NCBI RefSeq assembly: GCF_900101545.1
Contig: NZ_FMZU01000004.1
Coordinates: forward strand, 186,001-250,000
Source of the DNA: Variovorax sp. CF079
GTDB taxonomy: Bacteria; Pseudomonadota; Gammaproteobacteria; Burkholderiales; Burkholderiaceae_C
Length of the DNA stretch: 64,000 nt
Reading direction: 5' to 3'
In this document: positions 38,477 to 46,802 of the stretch, piece after piece
How the letters are laid out: each line of letters begins with the position of its first letter
Numbering within the stretch: position 1 is the first letter of the stretch
The notes under the pieces: model-generated
The model's database searches: none
The model's input: the letters and a program-made list of their open reading frames with translations, nothing else
Told to the model about the DNA's origin: nothing
Program-made: the position numbers and the translations under genes

Positions 38477-39547
38477 TTATGCGCCGAAATACCAGCGCAC
38501 CGAATGGAAGAACACGGGTGCCGCGAAGCAGAGCGCATCGACGCGGTCCAGCAGGCCGTTGGCGCCCGTCACGCCGACGCCGCGTTGCCCCCAGTTGGGA
38601 ATGCCGCGGTCACGCTTGAGCGCCTTCATCACGAGGTGGCCCATCGAGCCGGCGACGCAGGCGATCAGCGACACCGCGAGCGCCTGGCCGAACTTGAAGG
38701 GCGTGATGAAGGAGAACAGCGCGCCGACCAGGCTCGCGATGCCCATGCCGATCGCCCAGCTGGTCCAGTTGAAGCTGCGGCTCACGTGGGGCGCGACGGG
38801 TTCCTGTCGGAACAGCCAGTGCCCGAGCTTGCCGAGCCGGGCCTTGGCCTGTTCCTCGGGCGCCGGTGCGGAAGCATCCCCGGGCATGGTGCTGCGCCGC
38901 GAGATCAGATGCTGCGTCAGCACGCAGGTCTGGACCACGAACACCAGGAAGAACACGAGGAAGGGGCTCTTGCCCTCGTAGCCTGGAAAGGACAACAGGA
39001 GCAGCGCCGGCACATGGCTCATGCCGTAGACGCAGACCATGATGCCCCACTGCAGCTTGGCGTTGCGTTCCAGGAAGTGGTTGGGGTCGTCGGCCAGCGC
39101 GCTCACCACGGGAATCGCGATGAACACATAGACCGGGATGAACACGGTAAACAGGTCGAAGTGCGCGGTTGCGACCAGCCAGAACTGGATCGGCAGTACG
39201 ACGAAGAAGGCCAGGATCAGGCTGCGATGGTCGCCGCGCCGCGTCGGCGACAGCGTGATGAACTCGCGCAGCGCGAAGAAAGAGATCAGCGCGAACAGCA
39301 CGGTGGCGACCGTTTCGCCCAGCGCCCAGCCGATCCAGAAGATCACCACCATGACCCAGGTGGTGCGCAGCAGGGTGAGGAAGTGCAGCAGTTCGCGTTG
39401 CCAAGTCTCGTCGTGCACCGGGTTGCGGCGCTCCCTGAAGGTCAGCAGGAAGGCCACGGTGCTGACGATGACGAGCAGGCCGAAGACGATCAGGAACAGG
39501 GCCGCGACCTGGTGGTTCGGCGCGAGATGGCGCAGGTATTCGTTCAT
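38477..39547 (-). CDS. cdsA: Phosphatidate cytidylyltransferase-family membrane protein (CdsA-like)
   Basis: CdsA makes CDP-diacylglycerol from phosphatidate and CTP. The 356-residue polytopic protein has eight or so membrane helices and the C-terminal family region [21 protein letters not shown] followed by [11 protein letters not shown]. The usual GHGG histidine of this signature is replaced (GVTGANG), which marks a divergent subfamily typically encoded next to a PlsC homologue, as here. A hydrophilic loop (about 228-258) is Pro/Glu-rich. It overlaps plsC by 4 nt. A second, canonical CdsA may exist elsewhere in the genome. Confidence 0.82.
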   Translation of the reverse strand: MNEYLRHLAPNHQVAALFLIVFGLLVIVSTVAFLLTFRERRNPVHDETWQRELLHFLTLLRTTWVMVVIFWIGWALGETVATVLFALISFFALREFITLSPTRRGDHRSLILAFFVVLPIQFWLVATAHFDLFTVFIPVYVFIAIPVVSALADDPNHFLERNAKLQWGIMVCVYGMSHVPALLLLSFPGYEGKSPFLVFFLVFVVQTCVLTQHLISRRSTMPGDASAPAPEEQAKARLGKLGHWLFRQEPVAPHVSRSFNWTSWAIGMGIASLVGALFSFITPFKFGQALAVSLIACVAGSMGHLVMKALKRDRGIPNWGQRGVGVTGANGLLDRVDALCFAAPVFFHSVRWYFGA

Positions 39548-40302
39548 ACGTAGCGCAGCGCGACGACCGCTTCGCGCGCCCGATCGAGGAAGGGCCGGCG
39601 GTCTTCACCTTCTTCGAGGCGAACCGGCTCGCCGAAAGTGACCGAGCAAAGAATGGGCACCGGCACGACCTCGCCCTTGGGCATCACGCGCTGCACGTTG
39701 TCGATCCAGGCCGGCACCAGCACCGCCTCCGGGAACATCTGGGCCAGCGTGAAGAGGCCCGACTTGAACTTCTGCGGCTCGCCCGTGTGGCCGCGCGTGC
39801 CCTCGGGAAAGATGATGATCGAGTCGCCGCTCTGCAGCGCCTCGATCAGGGGCTGCAGCGGCGCGAGGGCTTCGGCGCTGCCGGGCACTACCGCAGCCGC
39901 CGGTTCCGCGATCTCGGCCGCCGGCGGCGCGAGCGGCAGTTCCGTTTGCACCACCCCGTCGAACGAGGGCTCGATGCGCTCCGCGGGCCCTGGCGCCGCG
40001 GTGGGCGGCGGAACCGGCGCGCTGCCGCCACGCTCCACATAGATCGCGTTGAACACTTCGGTCGTGATCCAGTGCTTGAAGGGCGTCGTGGCCCAGTAGT
40101 CGCGCGCCGCGATCGGCCGCGTGATGCTGCGCAGTTCTTCGGGCAGCGCGGCCCAGATCATCACGAGGTCGAGATGGCTCTGGTGATTGGCGAAATAGAT
40201 GCGCTGCTCGGCCTTGGGCGGACAGCCCCACCAGCGCGCCTGGGCGCCGGTGAGAAGCCGGATCGCGACCAGCAGGGCCCACCCCGTGAACTTTGCAAGC
40301 AT
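39544..40302 (-). CDS. plsC: 1-acyl-sn-glycerol-3-phosphate acyltransferase
   Basis: PlsC acylates lysophosphatidate to phosphatidate, the substrate of the CdsA homologue downstream. The 252-residue protein has motif I NHQSHLD (H40...D45), motif II around YVERGG (88-93) and motif III FPEGTRG (166-171). An Ala/Pro-rich insertion (about 94-145) separates motifs II and III, longer than in typical PlsC. ATG 40302 is preceded by TATCAT and no ribosome site. An upstream in-frame extension would be translated from the palindromic repeat and is rejected. Confidence 0.9.
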   Translation of the reverse strand: MLAKFTGWALLVAIRLLTGAQARWWGCPPKAEQRIYFANHQSHLDLVMIWAALPEELRSITRPIAARDYWATTPFKHWITTEVFNAIYVERGGSAPVPPPTAAPGPAERIEPSFDGVVQTELPLAPPAAEIAEPAAAVVPGSAEALAPLQPLIEALQSGDSIIIFPEGTRGHTGEPQKFKSGLFTLAQMFPEAVLVPAWIDNVQRVMPKGEVVPVPILCSVTFGEPVRLEEGEDRRPFLDRAREAVVALRYV

Positions 40303-40309
40303 GGCGGCG

Positions 40310-40315
40310 ATGATA
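40310..40315 (-). promoter_or_regulatory. plsC -10 element 7 nt before the start codon
   Basis: On the minus strand TATCAT is followed by CGCCGCC and ATG, with no Shine-Dalgarno sequence. This gives a leaderless or nearly leaderless transcript for the plsC-cdsA-ruvC unit. Confidence 0.5.
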
Positions 40316-40326
40316 CGGGCCCGAAC

Positions 40327-40394
40327 CCGTTCACCCTGAGCTTGTCGAAGGGTCGAAGGGCTGCGCAAGGCTTCGACAGGCTCAGCCCGAACGG
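40327..40394. repeat. Extragenic palindromic repeat
   Basis: Two 24-bp arms (40327-40350 and 40371-40394) are inverted copies identical at 20 of 24 positions (CCGTTC...CTGAGC.TGTCGAAG), separated by 20 bp. Such TTCGACAAGCTCAG-type units are widespread extragenic repeats in proteobacteria. It lies between mtgA and plsC, both on the minus strand, and could form the 3' end structure of the RNB-tonB-aroE-mtgA mRNA. Confidence 0.85.
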
Positions 40395-40404
40395 TTTGGG
40401 GAAC

Positions 40405-41154
40405 TCAGGGCAGTTCTGCAGACGGCATGCGCGCCGCGATCGTGGCCGCGCGGCCCGAGAGATAGGCCGAGCCGGACCGGCGTTCGTAGACCTTGGGGCT
40501 CGGCAGCATCACCGCGAGCCGCGCCGCTTCGCCGGCGCTAAGCCGCGCGGCCGGCTTCCTGAAGTAGTGCTGTGCGGCCGCTTCGGCGCCGAACACGCCT
40601 TCGCCCCATTCCACGCTGTTGAGGTAGATCTCGAGGATGCGTTCCTTGTCGAGCAGAAGCTCCAGTGCCGTGGCCAGCACCAGCTCCTGGCCCTTGCGCA
40701 GCAGCGTGCGCTCGCCCGAGAGCAGCAGGTTCTTCGCGAGCTGCTGGGTGATGGTCGAGCCGCCGCGCAGCTGGGGCGGGCGCGGTTCCTTGCCGCGTGC
40801 CCGCATCTTGGCAGCACGCCGCGCGGCGATCTGCTCGGCCTTGGCATTGCGCTGGCGCGCGCGCTCGATGGCCTCCCACTCGACACCCTGGTGGTAGATG
40901 AACTGGTCGTCTTCGCTGGCGATCACCGCGCGCTTGAGCGTGTCGGAGATCTGCGTGTAGGGGACCCAGCGCTGCTTCCAGTCCCGTTCCCCATTGCTGC
41001 GCCCCTCGGTGGCGAGTTGCCAGGCCTCGGAGCGCTGGAAGGCGGTGGACTGCGGATCGATCGCCGCCATCGCGGCGATGCGCGCGATGAAAAAGACTTC
41101 GAGCGCGAAGCCCGCGACGATCAGGCACAGCGCCCAGCGAAGAAGCGCTTTCAC
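40405..41154 (-). CDS. mtgA: Monofunctional biosynthetic peptidoglycan transglycosylase
   Basis: MtgA polymerises lipid II into glycan strands without a transpeptidase domain. The 249-residue GT51 protein has one N-terminal membrane anchor (about 5-25), then the catalytic glutamate motif ASEDDQFIYHQGVEW, GGSTITQQLAKNL and KERILEIYLNSVEWGEGVFG. All GT51 motifs 1-4 are present. A charged Arg/Lys insertion follows motif 1. It overlaps aroE by 4 nt. Confidence 0.95.
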   Translation of the reverse strand: MKALLRWALCLIVAGFALEVFFIARIAAMAAIDPQSTAFQRSEAWQLATEGRSNGERDWKQRWVPYTQISDTLKRAVIASEDDQFIYHQGVEWEAIERARQRNAKAEQIAARRAAKMRARGKEPRPPQLRGGSTITQQLAKNLLLSGERTLLRKGQELVLATALELLLDKERILEIYLNSVEWGEGVFGAEAAAQHYFRKPAARLSAGEAARLAVMLPSPKVYERRSGSAYLSGRAATIAARMPSAELP

Positions 41155-41999
41155 GTCCGATCAACAATGGCGCGTAGCTCGGCCAGCACCTGTGCCGCGG
41201 GCGGCCGCACGCCGCGCCAGAGCGCAAAGGCCTCGGCCGCCTGCTCGACCAGCATGCCGAGGCCGTCGCGCGGCACGGCGCCGTGGTCGCGCGCCCAGTT
41301 CATGAAGCCCACGGCGGCCGGGCCGTACATCATGTCGACCGCCAGCGCGCCGCGCTTCAGCACACTCGCCGCGACCGGCACTTCGCCGCCCGCCAGGCTC
41401 GAGGCCGTGGCGTTCACCACGATGTCGAAGTTGCCGGGCACCGCGTGCAGTTCCTGTGCTTCCAGCGTGACGTGGTGCGCAAGCGCGAGCGCCGCATGGC
41501 GCTGCACCAGCGTGATGGCCTTGGCCAGCGTGCGGTTGGCGACCACCACGCGGCGAGGGCTGCCTTCCAGCAGCGGGCCCAGCACGCCGGCCGCGGCACC
41601 GCCGGCGCCGAGCAGCAGCAGCTCGCTGCCGGCGAGCGACACTCCTGCATGGACCGTGATGTCGTTGACGAGGCCGGCGCCGTCGCTGTTGTCACCATGA
41701 ATGCCGTCTTCCTCGAAGCTCAGCACATTGACGGCGCGCGCCAGCGCGGCGCGCGGGCTCAGGTGCTGGGCGAGTGCCGCCGCGTCGAACTTGAAGGGCA
41801 CGGTGATGTTGCAGCCGCGCGCGGTGCCGGCCGGGTCGGCGCGGAAGGCCGCCACCGCTTCATCGAAGCCGTCGATCGGCACCAGCCGGCGGCCGTAGTC
41901 CAGCGTCTGGCCCGTCAGTTCGGCAAAGCGCGCATGGATCCACGGCGAGCGGCTGTGCTCCACCGGATTGCCCATCACGCAGTACAGGTCCATGCTCAT
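41151..41999 (-). CDS. aroE: Shikimate dehydrogenase
   Basis: AroE reduces 3-dehydroshikimate to shikimate with NADPH. The 282-residue protein has the shikimate-binding NPVEHSRSPWIHARF, the catalytic lysine in GCNITVPFKFDA and aspartate in NSDGAGLVND, and the NADP Rossmann loop LLLGAGGAAAGVL. It sits in an operon with tonB and mtgA (4-nt overlaps both sides). Another shikimate-pathway gene, the DAHP synthase, is at 48481. Confidence 0.96.
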   Translation of the reverse strand: MSMDLYCVMGNPVEHSRSPWIHARFAELTGQTLDYGRRLVPIDGFDEAVAAFRADPAGTARGCNITVPFKFDAAALAQHLSPRAALARAVNVLSFEEDGIHGDNSDGAGLVNDITVHAGVSLAGSELLLLGAGGAAAGVLGPLLEGSPRRVVVANRTLAKAITLVQRHAALALAHHVTLEAQELHAVPGNFDIVVNATASSLAGGEVPVAASVLKRGALAVDMMYGPAAVGFMNWARDHGAVPRDGLGMLVEQAAEAFALWRGVRPPAAQVLAELRAIVDRT

Positions 42000-42859
42000 T
42001 GCCTCGATGAGGAAGACACCTGGGTTTCGAGCGTCTCGTCGCGGGTGAACTTGAAGCGCGAGGGCAGCACGATCTGGTCGGTCTGCCGGCGCATCGCGTC
42101 GGTGAACTTGCCGAAATTGCCGATGCTGCGCACGATCGCCTGGGCGCGCCGGTCCAAGGCCTGGTTGCCCGAACCTTCGATGACCTCGGTGCCGAGGATC
42201 GAGCCGTCGAAGTTGACGGTCACCATCATCGTGAGCTCGCCGTACAGTTTTTTGCCGGCGAGCTCGGGGAAGTTCTCGGTGCCGCGTTGCTCGATGCGCC
42301 TGCGCAGCGCGTCGACGTAGACGGCATACGTGGCTTCGCGGGTCGCCGGGCTCAGATAGCGCTTCTTGGGCCGCGCGTTCTCTTCGTTCACGCGGCGTTC
42401 GATCTCGGCCAGCATCTTGATCAGCTGGCGGCGCTTTTCCTCGCGCGCCGCGTTCTCGCTCGGGCTGCCCTGGTTGCGCGGGTCGGGCATCGGCATGGCG
42501 GCGAGCTGCTGTTTGATCTGCGCCAAAAGCAGCATCTGCTGCGCCTGCATCGCCTCCACCTGGCGCTGCGCGTCTTCCATCGAGTCGCCGACGGCGGTGA
42601 AGGTGGAGGGCGGCAGCGGACTGGTGGCGCGGCCGCGTTCGAGATCGCCGCCGCCGGCCAGCGAGGTCTGGGCGATGGCACGGGCCTTGTCGGGGCGCTC
42701 GTTGGTCTTGGCGTTGACCAGGATGACTTCGAGCGGCGTTTCGGTGAACACGCGGTTGAAAGTCTCCGGGTCGGCAAAGCGCAGCCCGAGCAGCAGCGCG
42801 TGCGCCGCGACCGACAGGCCGAGCGCGATCTGCAGGCTGCTCAGGTCGCGCAGGTTCAT
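41996..42859 (-). CDS. TonB-family energy transducer protein
   Basis: The 287-residue protein has an N-terminal membrane helix (about 10-28, IALGLSVAAHALLLGL with the SxxxH motif of TonB), a long charged/Pro-Gln periplasmic linker and a C-terminal TonB domain (about 200-275, KKLYGELTMMVTVNFDGSILGTEVIEGSG). No exbBD genes are adjacent, so it must use distant partners or serve an envelope role other than siderophore uptake. It overlaps both the RNB nuclease gene and aroE by 4 nt, an arrangement suggesting a housekeeping rather than iron-regulated unit. Confidence 0.85.
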   Translation of the reverse strand: MNLRDLSSLQIALGLSVAAHALLLGLRFADPETFNRVFTETPLEVILVNAKTNERPDKARAIAQTSLAGGGDLERGRATSPLPPSTFTAVGDSMEDAQRQVEAMQAQQMLLLAQIKQQLAAMPMPDPRNQGSPSENAAREEKRRQLIKMLAEIERRVNEENARPKKRYLSPATREATYAVYVDALRRRIEQRGTENFPELAGKKLYGELTMMVTVNFDGSILGTEVIEGSGNQALDRRAQAIVRSIGNFGKFTDAMRRQTDQIVLPSRFKFTRDETLETQVSSSSRQ

Positions 42860-44919
42860 GCTGTTACCTTCTCCGGGGCAGCCTCGTCGCTGTCGGCGAG
42901 GTCGACCGCAATGGCGATCGGCCCGGCCACTTCTTCCTCGTCCTCGCCGCTCTCGTCTTCCGCGGCAGCCTCGGCCGGCGCCGCATCGAGGCGCTCGATG
43001 ACGGTGCCGTGCACGTCGAGCGCGATCTCGTCGATCTCACCGAGCCTGACGCGCACGCGAGCGCCGCGCATCAAGCCTTGCGTGCCGGTGACCTGGAACA
43101 CCAGCGGCAGCGTGTCGGCGCGCACCAGGGCGCCGTTGCCCACGTCCTTGATCAGGGTCGCGTCGAGTTCGGCGATGCCCCGCTGCTGGAGGTACTTGAG
43201 CGTCCAGAAGCGCTCCATGCCGCCCTGGTGGGCGTTGTAGGCGGCGTAGGCCGCGTCGAAACCCGAGAGGATCGAGAACAGGTCGGCGTCCTTGGGCTTG
43301 AAAGGCGCAGCCAACGCCGCGGTCTTGCCGTGGCGCGCGGCCGCGATGATCTGCCACTGGTTCACGAGGTCGGTATAGCGGCGCAGCGGCGAGGTGCTCC
43401 AGGCGTAGCTCTTCACGCCGAGGCCGGCATGCGGCAGGGCCCGCGTGCCCATGCGCACCTTGATGCCGGGCGCCAGGCTGGCCTGGCTGCGGTAGAGGCC
43501 GGGCACGCCGAGTTCGCCGAGCCAGCCGCCCCAGCTGCTGTTGGCCAGGATCATGGCCTCGGAAACGATCAGGTCGAGCGGTGCGCCGCGCTGGCGGGTG
43601 CTGATCTGCACCTGCTCGTTGCCGGTGGGTTCGCTGCCGTTGCCGATCAGTCGGAAGTTGTAGTCGGGCCGGTTGAAGCTCTCGGGCTTGCCGCGCACCA
43701 CTTCGCGCTGCGCCTTCAGCTGCTTCGCGAGGCGGAACAGGAAGGACAGCGGGGCGCGCGCGCGTTTCGCGACCTCGGGCGTGTTCTCGCCGTCCATCGA
43801 GGCATCTTCGAGCCAGCCCTGCGTGACGACGCCGTCGAGCTGATCATGGCGTAGGTTGGCCACGATCGGCACGCGCTCGAGCTGGGTCTCTGCGCCTTTC
43901 AGTTCCAGCGTCGCTTCGTCGAAGCTGGCGTAGAGCGAGACGGCCGGGCAGTCGCGCCCTTCCTGCAGAGTGTAGGCCTCCACCACGTCGTCGGGCAGCA
44001 TGGTGATCTTGTGGCCCGGCATGTAGACCGTCGACATGCGCGCGCGCGCCACTTGGTCGATCGGGCTGCCCGGTGCCAGCGCCAGGCCGGGCGCCGCGAT
44101 GTGGATGCCGACGCGCACCGTGCCGCTGCCGAGGCCCGTGACCGAGAGCGCATCGTCGATCTCGGTGGTCTGCGAATCGTCGATCGAGAAGGCCTGCACC
44201 TCGGCGAGCGGCAGTTCGTCGGTGATGGCTGGCGCTTGCAGGGCCGGGAAGCCGGTGCCCTTGGGGAAGTTCTCGAACAGGAAGCGGCGCCAGTGGAACT
44301 GGTAGGGCGAATCGATCGCGCCCGCCTGCTTGAGCAACTCGAGCGGCGGCCGCTGCGTCGCACGCGCGGCTTCGACCACGGCCTTGTACTCGGGCGCGTT
44401 CTTGTCGGGCCGGAAGAGGATCTTGAAGAGCTGCTCGCGCACCGGCGCGGGGCAAACGCCTTCCGCCAGCTGCGCGGACCATTCGGCGATCTGCGCCTGT
44501 ACCGCTTTTTTCTTCTCGATAGCGGCCAACGCCTGCTGCACGATCTCGGCCGGCGCCTTCTTGAAGCGGCCCTTGCCCGCGCGGCGGAAATAGTGCGGCG
44601 CCTCGAACAGCGCCAGCAGCGCGGCGGCCTGCTGCGCCAGCGTCGGATGAGCCTGAAAGTAGTCAACCGCGAGCTCGGCAAAGGCGAACTCGCCTTCGGG
44701 CGCGAATTCCCAGGCCAGGTCGAGATCCATGCCGGCGGCCAGGGTGCGCGCTTCGGCCAGCAATTCGGCCGGAGCCGGCTTCTCGAAGCGCAGCACGATG
44801 TTGGCGCCCTTGACCTTGACGCGTTTGCCGGACTCGAGCTCGACCTGCGCCGAGGCCTCGGCCTCCGACAACACGCGGCCGCCGAGGTACTTGCCGGCTT
44901 CTTCGAACAAAACAAACAT
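42856..44919 (-). CDS. RNB-domain exoribonuclease (RNase II/R family)
   Basis: The 687-residue protein has an N-terminal RNase II-type region, the RNB catalytic domain (starting near residue 235) and a C-terminal S1-like barrel, ending in an acidic tail (EDESGEDEEEV). The catalytic signature reads SIDDSQTTEIDDALSV: three of the four Asp of E. coli RNase II are kept, but the position equivalent to D207 is Glu. Such Glu variants may be normal in this subfamily. It should degrade single-stranded RNA 3' to 5'. GACAAT ends 7 nt before ATG 44919 and no ribosome site is visible. Confidence 0.88.
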   Translation of the reverse strand: MFVLFEEAGKYLGGRVLSEAEASAQVELESGKRVKVKGANIVLRFEKPAPAELLAEARTLAAGMDLDLAWEFAPEGEFAFAELAVDYFQAHPTLAQQAAALLALFEAPHYFRRAGKGRFKKAPAEIVQQALAAIEKKKAVQAQIAEWSAQLAEGVCPAPVREQLFKILFRPDKNAPEYKAVVEAARATQRPPLELLKQAGAIDSPYQFHWRRFLFENFPKGTGFPALQAPAITDELPLAEVQAFSIDDSQTTEIDDALSVTGLGSGTVRVGIHIAAPGLALAPGSPIDQVARARMSTVYMPGHKITMLPDDVVEAYTLQEGRDCPAVSLYASFDEATLELKGAETQLERVPIVANLRHDQLDGVVTQGWLEDASMDGENTPEVAKRARAPLSFLFRLAKQLKAQREVVRGKPESFNRPDYNFRLIGNGSEPTGNEQVQISTRQRGAPLDLIVSEAMILANSSWGGWLGELGVPGLYRSQASLAPGIKVRMGTRALPHAGLGVKSYAWSTSPLRRYTDLVNQWQIIAAARHGKTAALAAPFKPKDADLFSILSGFDAAYAAYNAHQGGMERFWTLKYLQQRGIAELDATLIKDVGNGALVRADTLPLVFQVTGTQGLMRGARVRVRLGEIDEIALDVHGTVIERLDAAPAEAAAEDESGEDEEEVAGPIAIAVDLADSDEAAPEKVTA

Positions 44920-44926
44920 GGCGCGG

Positions 44927-44932
44927 ATTGTC
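44927..44932 (-). promoter_or_regulatory. -10 element 7 nt before the RNB nuclease start
   Basis: On the minus strand GACAAT is followed by CCGCGCC and ATG, without a Shine-Dalgarno sequence. It would drive the RNB-tonB-aroE-mtgA operon. Confidence 0.45.
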
Positions 44933-44968
44933 CCATGCGCGGCGATGAACGCCGGCCGCGGACCGCGT

Positions 44969-45565
44969 TCAGGCCGGGTCGATGAAGGCCATCACATCGT
45001 CCAGGTGATGGCGCTCGAAATCGGACAGCGCATGGTCGCTGCCCTCGAGCAGCTTGATGCGGCTTCCGGGGTAGCGGGCCGACATCTCGCGCCAGTCCAG
45101 GAGCTCGTCGCCCTTGGCGATGACGGCGAAGACCTGCTCGGGCTGTGCCAGCGGCCCGAGTTCGAGCGCACGCAGTTGATCGATGTACTCGGGCCGGAAA
45201 AAAAAGTGCTCGGCCGGGTCGTGCCAGGAGCTCTGCTCGCCGATGTAGTTCGCCAGGTCGCGTGCCGGATGGACCGCGGGGTTCAGCAGCACGGCGCGGC
45301 AGCCTGTCATGCCGGTCACATGGGTGGCATAGAAGCCGCCGAGCGAGGAACCCACGACCGCCATCGAGCTGCGCGGCCATGGCGCGATGCCGTTCATCAC
45401 GAGTTCGATGGCCTCGCGGGGGGAGGGCGGCAGTTGCGGGCACCACCACTGCAGTTGCGGGTGCCGTTCGGCCACGCGCTGCGCCATCTGCCGCGCCTTG
45501 GTCGACAGCGGCGAGGAGCGAAAGCCATGGAGATACAACAAATGGGTGGCGGGCAACGGGTTCAT
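44969..45565 (-). CDS. YqiA-family alpha/beta-hydrolase esterase
   Basis: The 198-residue protein is a small alpha/beta hydrolase: LLYLHGFRSSPLSTKA at the N-terminus, nucleophile elbow VVGSSLGGFYA (Ser near residue 74), acid around AKGDELLDW and the catalytic histidine in GSDHALSDF. This matches the YqiA esterase family acting on short acyl esters. It is divergent from rodA; AACAAT ends 8 nt before ATG 45565 and no ribosome site is present. The physiological substrate is unknown. Confidence 0.87.
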   Translation of the reverse strand: MNPLPATHLLYLHGFRSSPLSTKARQMAQRVAERHPQLQWWCPQLPPSPREAIELVMNGIAPWPRSSMAVVGSSLGGFYATHVTGMTGCRAVLLNPAVHPARDLANYIGEQSSWHDPAEHFFFRPEYIDQLRALELGPLAQPEQVFAVIAKGDELLDWREMSARYPGSRIKLLEGSDHALSDFERHHLDDVMAFIDPA

Positions 45566-45573
45566 GCTGCTGG

Positions 45574-45606
45574 ATTGTTACGGAAGCGCGCCGGGACGCG
45601 GATAAT
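45574..45606. promoter_or_regulatory. Back-to-back promoters of the yqiA-like gene and rodA
   Basis: On the minus strand AACAAT (45579-45574) ends 8 nt before the esterase ATG; on the plus strand GATAAT (45601-45606) ends 8 nt before the rodA ATG. A TTACGG (45578-45583) sits 17 bp before the rodA hexamer. Both starts lack Shine-Dalgarno sequences. Confidence 0.5.
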
Positions 45607-45614
45607 CCGCGCCC

Positions 45615-46769
45615 ATGTCAGCCGTGTTCAACCAGCCGTCGCTCGCGCGTCGCATCGTCCCCGTGTTCCAGGGCTTCGACGGCTTTCTCGCTTTCGCCGT
45701 GCTGCTGCTGGCCTGCGCCGGCATGCTGACCATGTATTCGTCGGGTTTCGACCACGGCTCGCGCTTCGCGGACCACGGCCGCAACATGCTCCTGGCCGGC
45801 TTCATCATGTTCGTGGTGGCGCAGGTGCCGCCGCAGCGCCTGATGTTCTTTGCCGTGCCGCTCTACGCCCTGGGCGTGGGGCTGCTGATCGCGGTGGCGC
45901 TGTTCGGGATCACCAAGAAGGGCGCCACGCGCTGGATCAATGTCGGCATGGTGATCCAGCCGAGCGAAATCCTGAAGATCGCGATGCCCCTGATGCTGGC
46001 CTGGTGGTTCCAGCGCCGCGAGGGCCAGTTGCGCACGCTCGACTTCGTGGTCGCCACCGTGCTCTTGGCGGTGCCGGTCGGCCTGATCATGAAGCAGCCC
46101 GACCTGGGCACCTCGCTGCTGGTGCTGGCGGCCGGCCTGTCGGTGATCTTCTTCGCCGGGCTCTCGTGGAAACTGATCGTGCCGCCGGTGGTGATCGGGC
46201 TGGTCGCGGTGGCGCTGATCGTCGGCTTCGAGTCGCAGCTGTGCGCCGACGGCGTCGACTGGCGCGTGCTGCACGACTACCAGAAGCAGCGCATCTGCAC
46301 GCTGCTCGACCCGACCAAAGACCCGCTGGGCAAGGGCTTCCACATTATCCAGGGCATGATCGCCATCGGCTCCGGCGGCGTCGGCGGCAAGGGTTTCATG
46401 CAGGGCACGCAGACCCACCTGGAGTTCATTCCCGAGCGCACCACCGACTTCATCTTCGCGGCTTATTCCGAGGAATTCGGTCTCATCGGCAATCTGGCGC
46501 TGATCGCGGCCTTCGTCTTCCTGATCTTTCGCGGCCTCGCGATCGCGCTGGATGCGCCGACGCTGTTCTCCCGCCTGCTGGCCGGCGCGATGACGATGAT
46601 CTTCTTCACCTACGCCTTCGTGAACATGGGCATGGTGAGCGGCATCCTGCCCGTGGTCGGCGTGCCTTTGCCCTTCATCAGCTATGGCGGCACCGCGATG
46701 GTGACGCTCGGCCTGGGGCTCGGCATCCTGATGTCCATTTCGCGCGCCAAGCGGCTGATGCAGTCCTGA
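45615..46769 (+). CDS. rodA: Rod-shape-determining peptidoglycan polymerase RodA
   Basis: RodA is the SEDS glycosyltransferase of lateral wall elongation, partner of PBP2. The 384-residue protein has ten membrane helices and SEDS motifs: GATRWINVG, QPSEILKIAMPL, KQPDLGTSL, the extracellular LEFIPERTTDFIFAAYSEEFG region and PLPFISYGGTAM. It is distinguished from FtsW by the shorter N-terminus and PERTTDF motif. The usual mreBCD/pbpA neighbours are not in the window; tldD follows after 33 bp. Confidence 0.95.
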   Translation: MSAVFNQPSLARRIVPVFQGFDGFLAFAVLLLACAGMLTMYSSGFDHGSRFADHGRNMLLAGFIMFVVAQVPPQRLMFFAVPLYALGVGLLIAVALFGITKKGATRWINVGMVIQPSEILKIAMPLMLAWWFQRREGQLRTLDFVVATVLLAVPVGLIMKQPDLGTSLLVLAAGLSVIFFAGLSWKLIVPPVVIGLVAVALIVGFESQLCADGVDWRVLHDYQKQRICTLLDPTKDPLGKGFHIIQGMIAIGSGGVGGKGFMQGTQTHLEFIPERTTDFIFAAYSEEFGLIGNLALIAAFVFLIFRGLAIALDAPTLFSRLLAGAMTMIFFTYAFVNMGMVSGILPVVGVPLPFISYGGTAMVTLGLGLGILMSISRAKRLMQS

Positions 46770-46790
46770 GCGCCATTCGGGGTGCGAGCC

Positions 46791-46796
46791 TAGAAT
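46791..46796 (+). promoter_or_regulatory. tldD -10 element 6 nt before the start codon
   Basis: TAGAAT (5 of 6 to consensus) is followed by CCTTCG and ATG, with no Shine-Dalgarno sequence, so a leaderless transcript is predicted. Confidence 0.5.
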
Positions 46797-46802
46797 CCTT
46801 CG

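Noticed and set aside
40303..40368. N-terminal extension of plsC containing a STLRQAQGE segment
   Set aside because: That peptide is the translation of the extragenic palindromic repeat and is a common annotation artefact; MLAKF at 40302 is the natural start.
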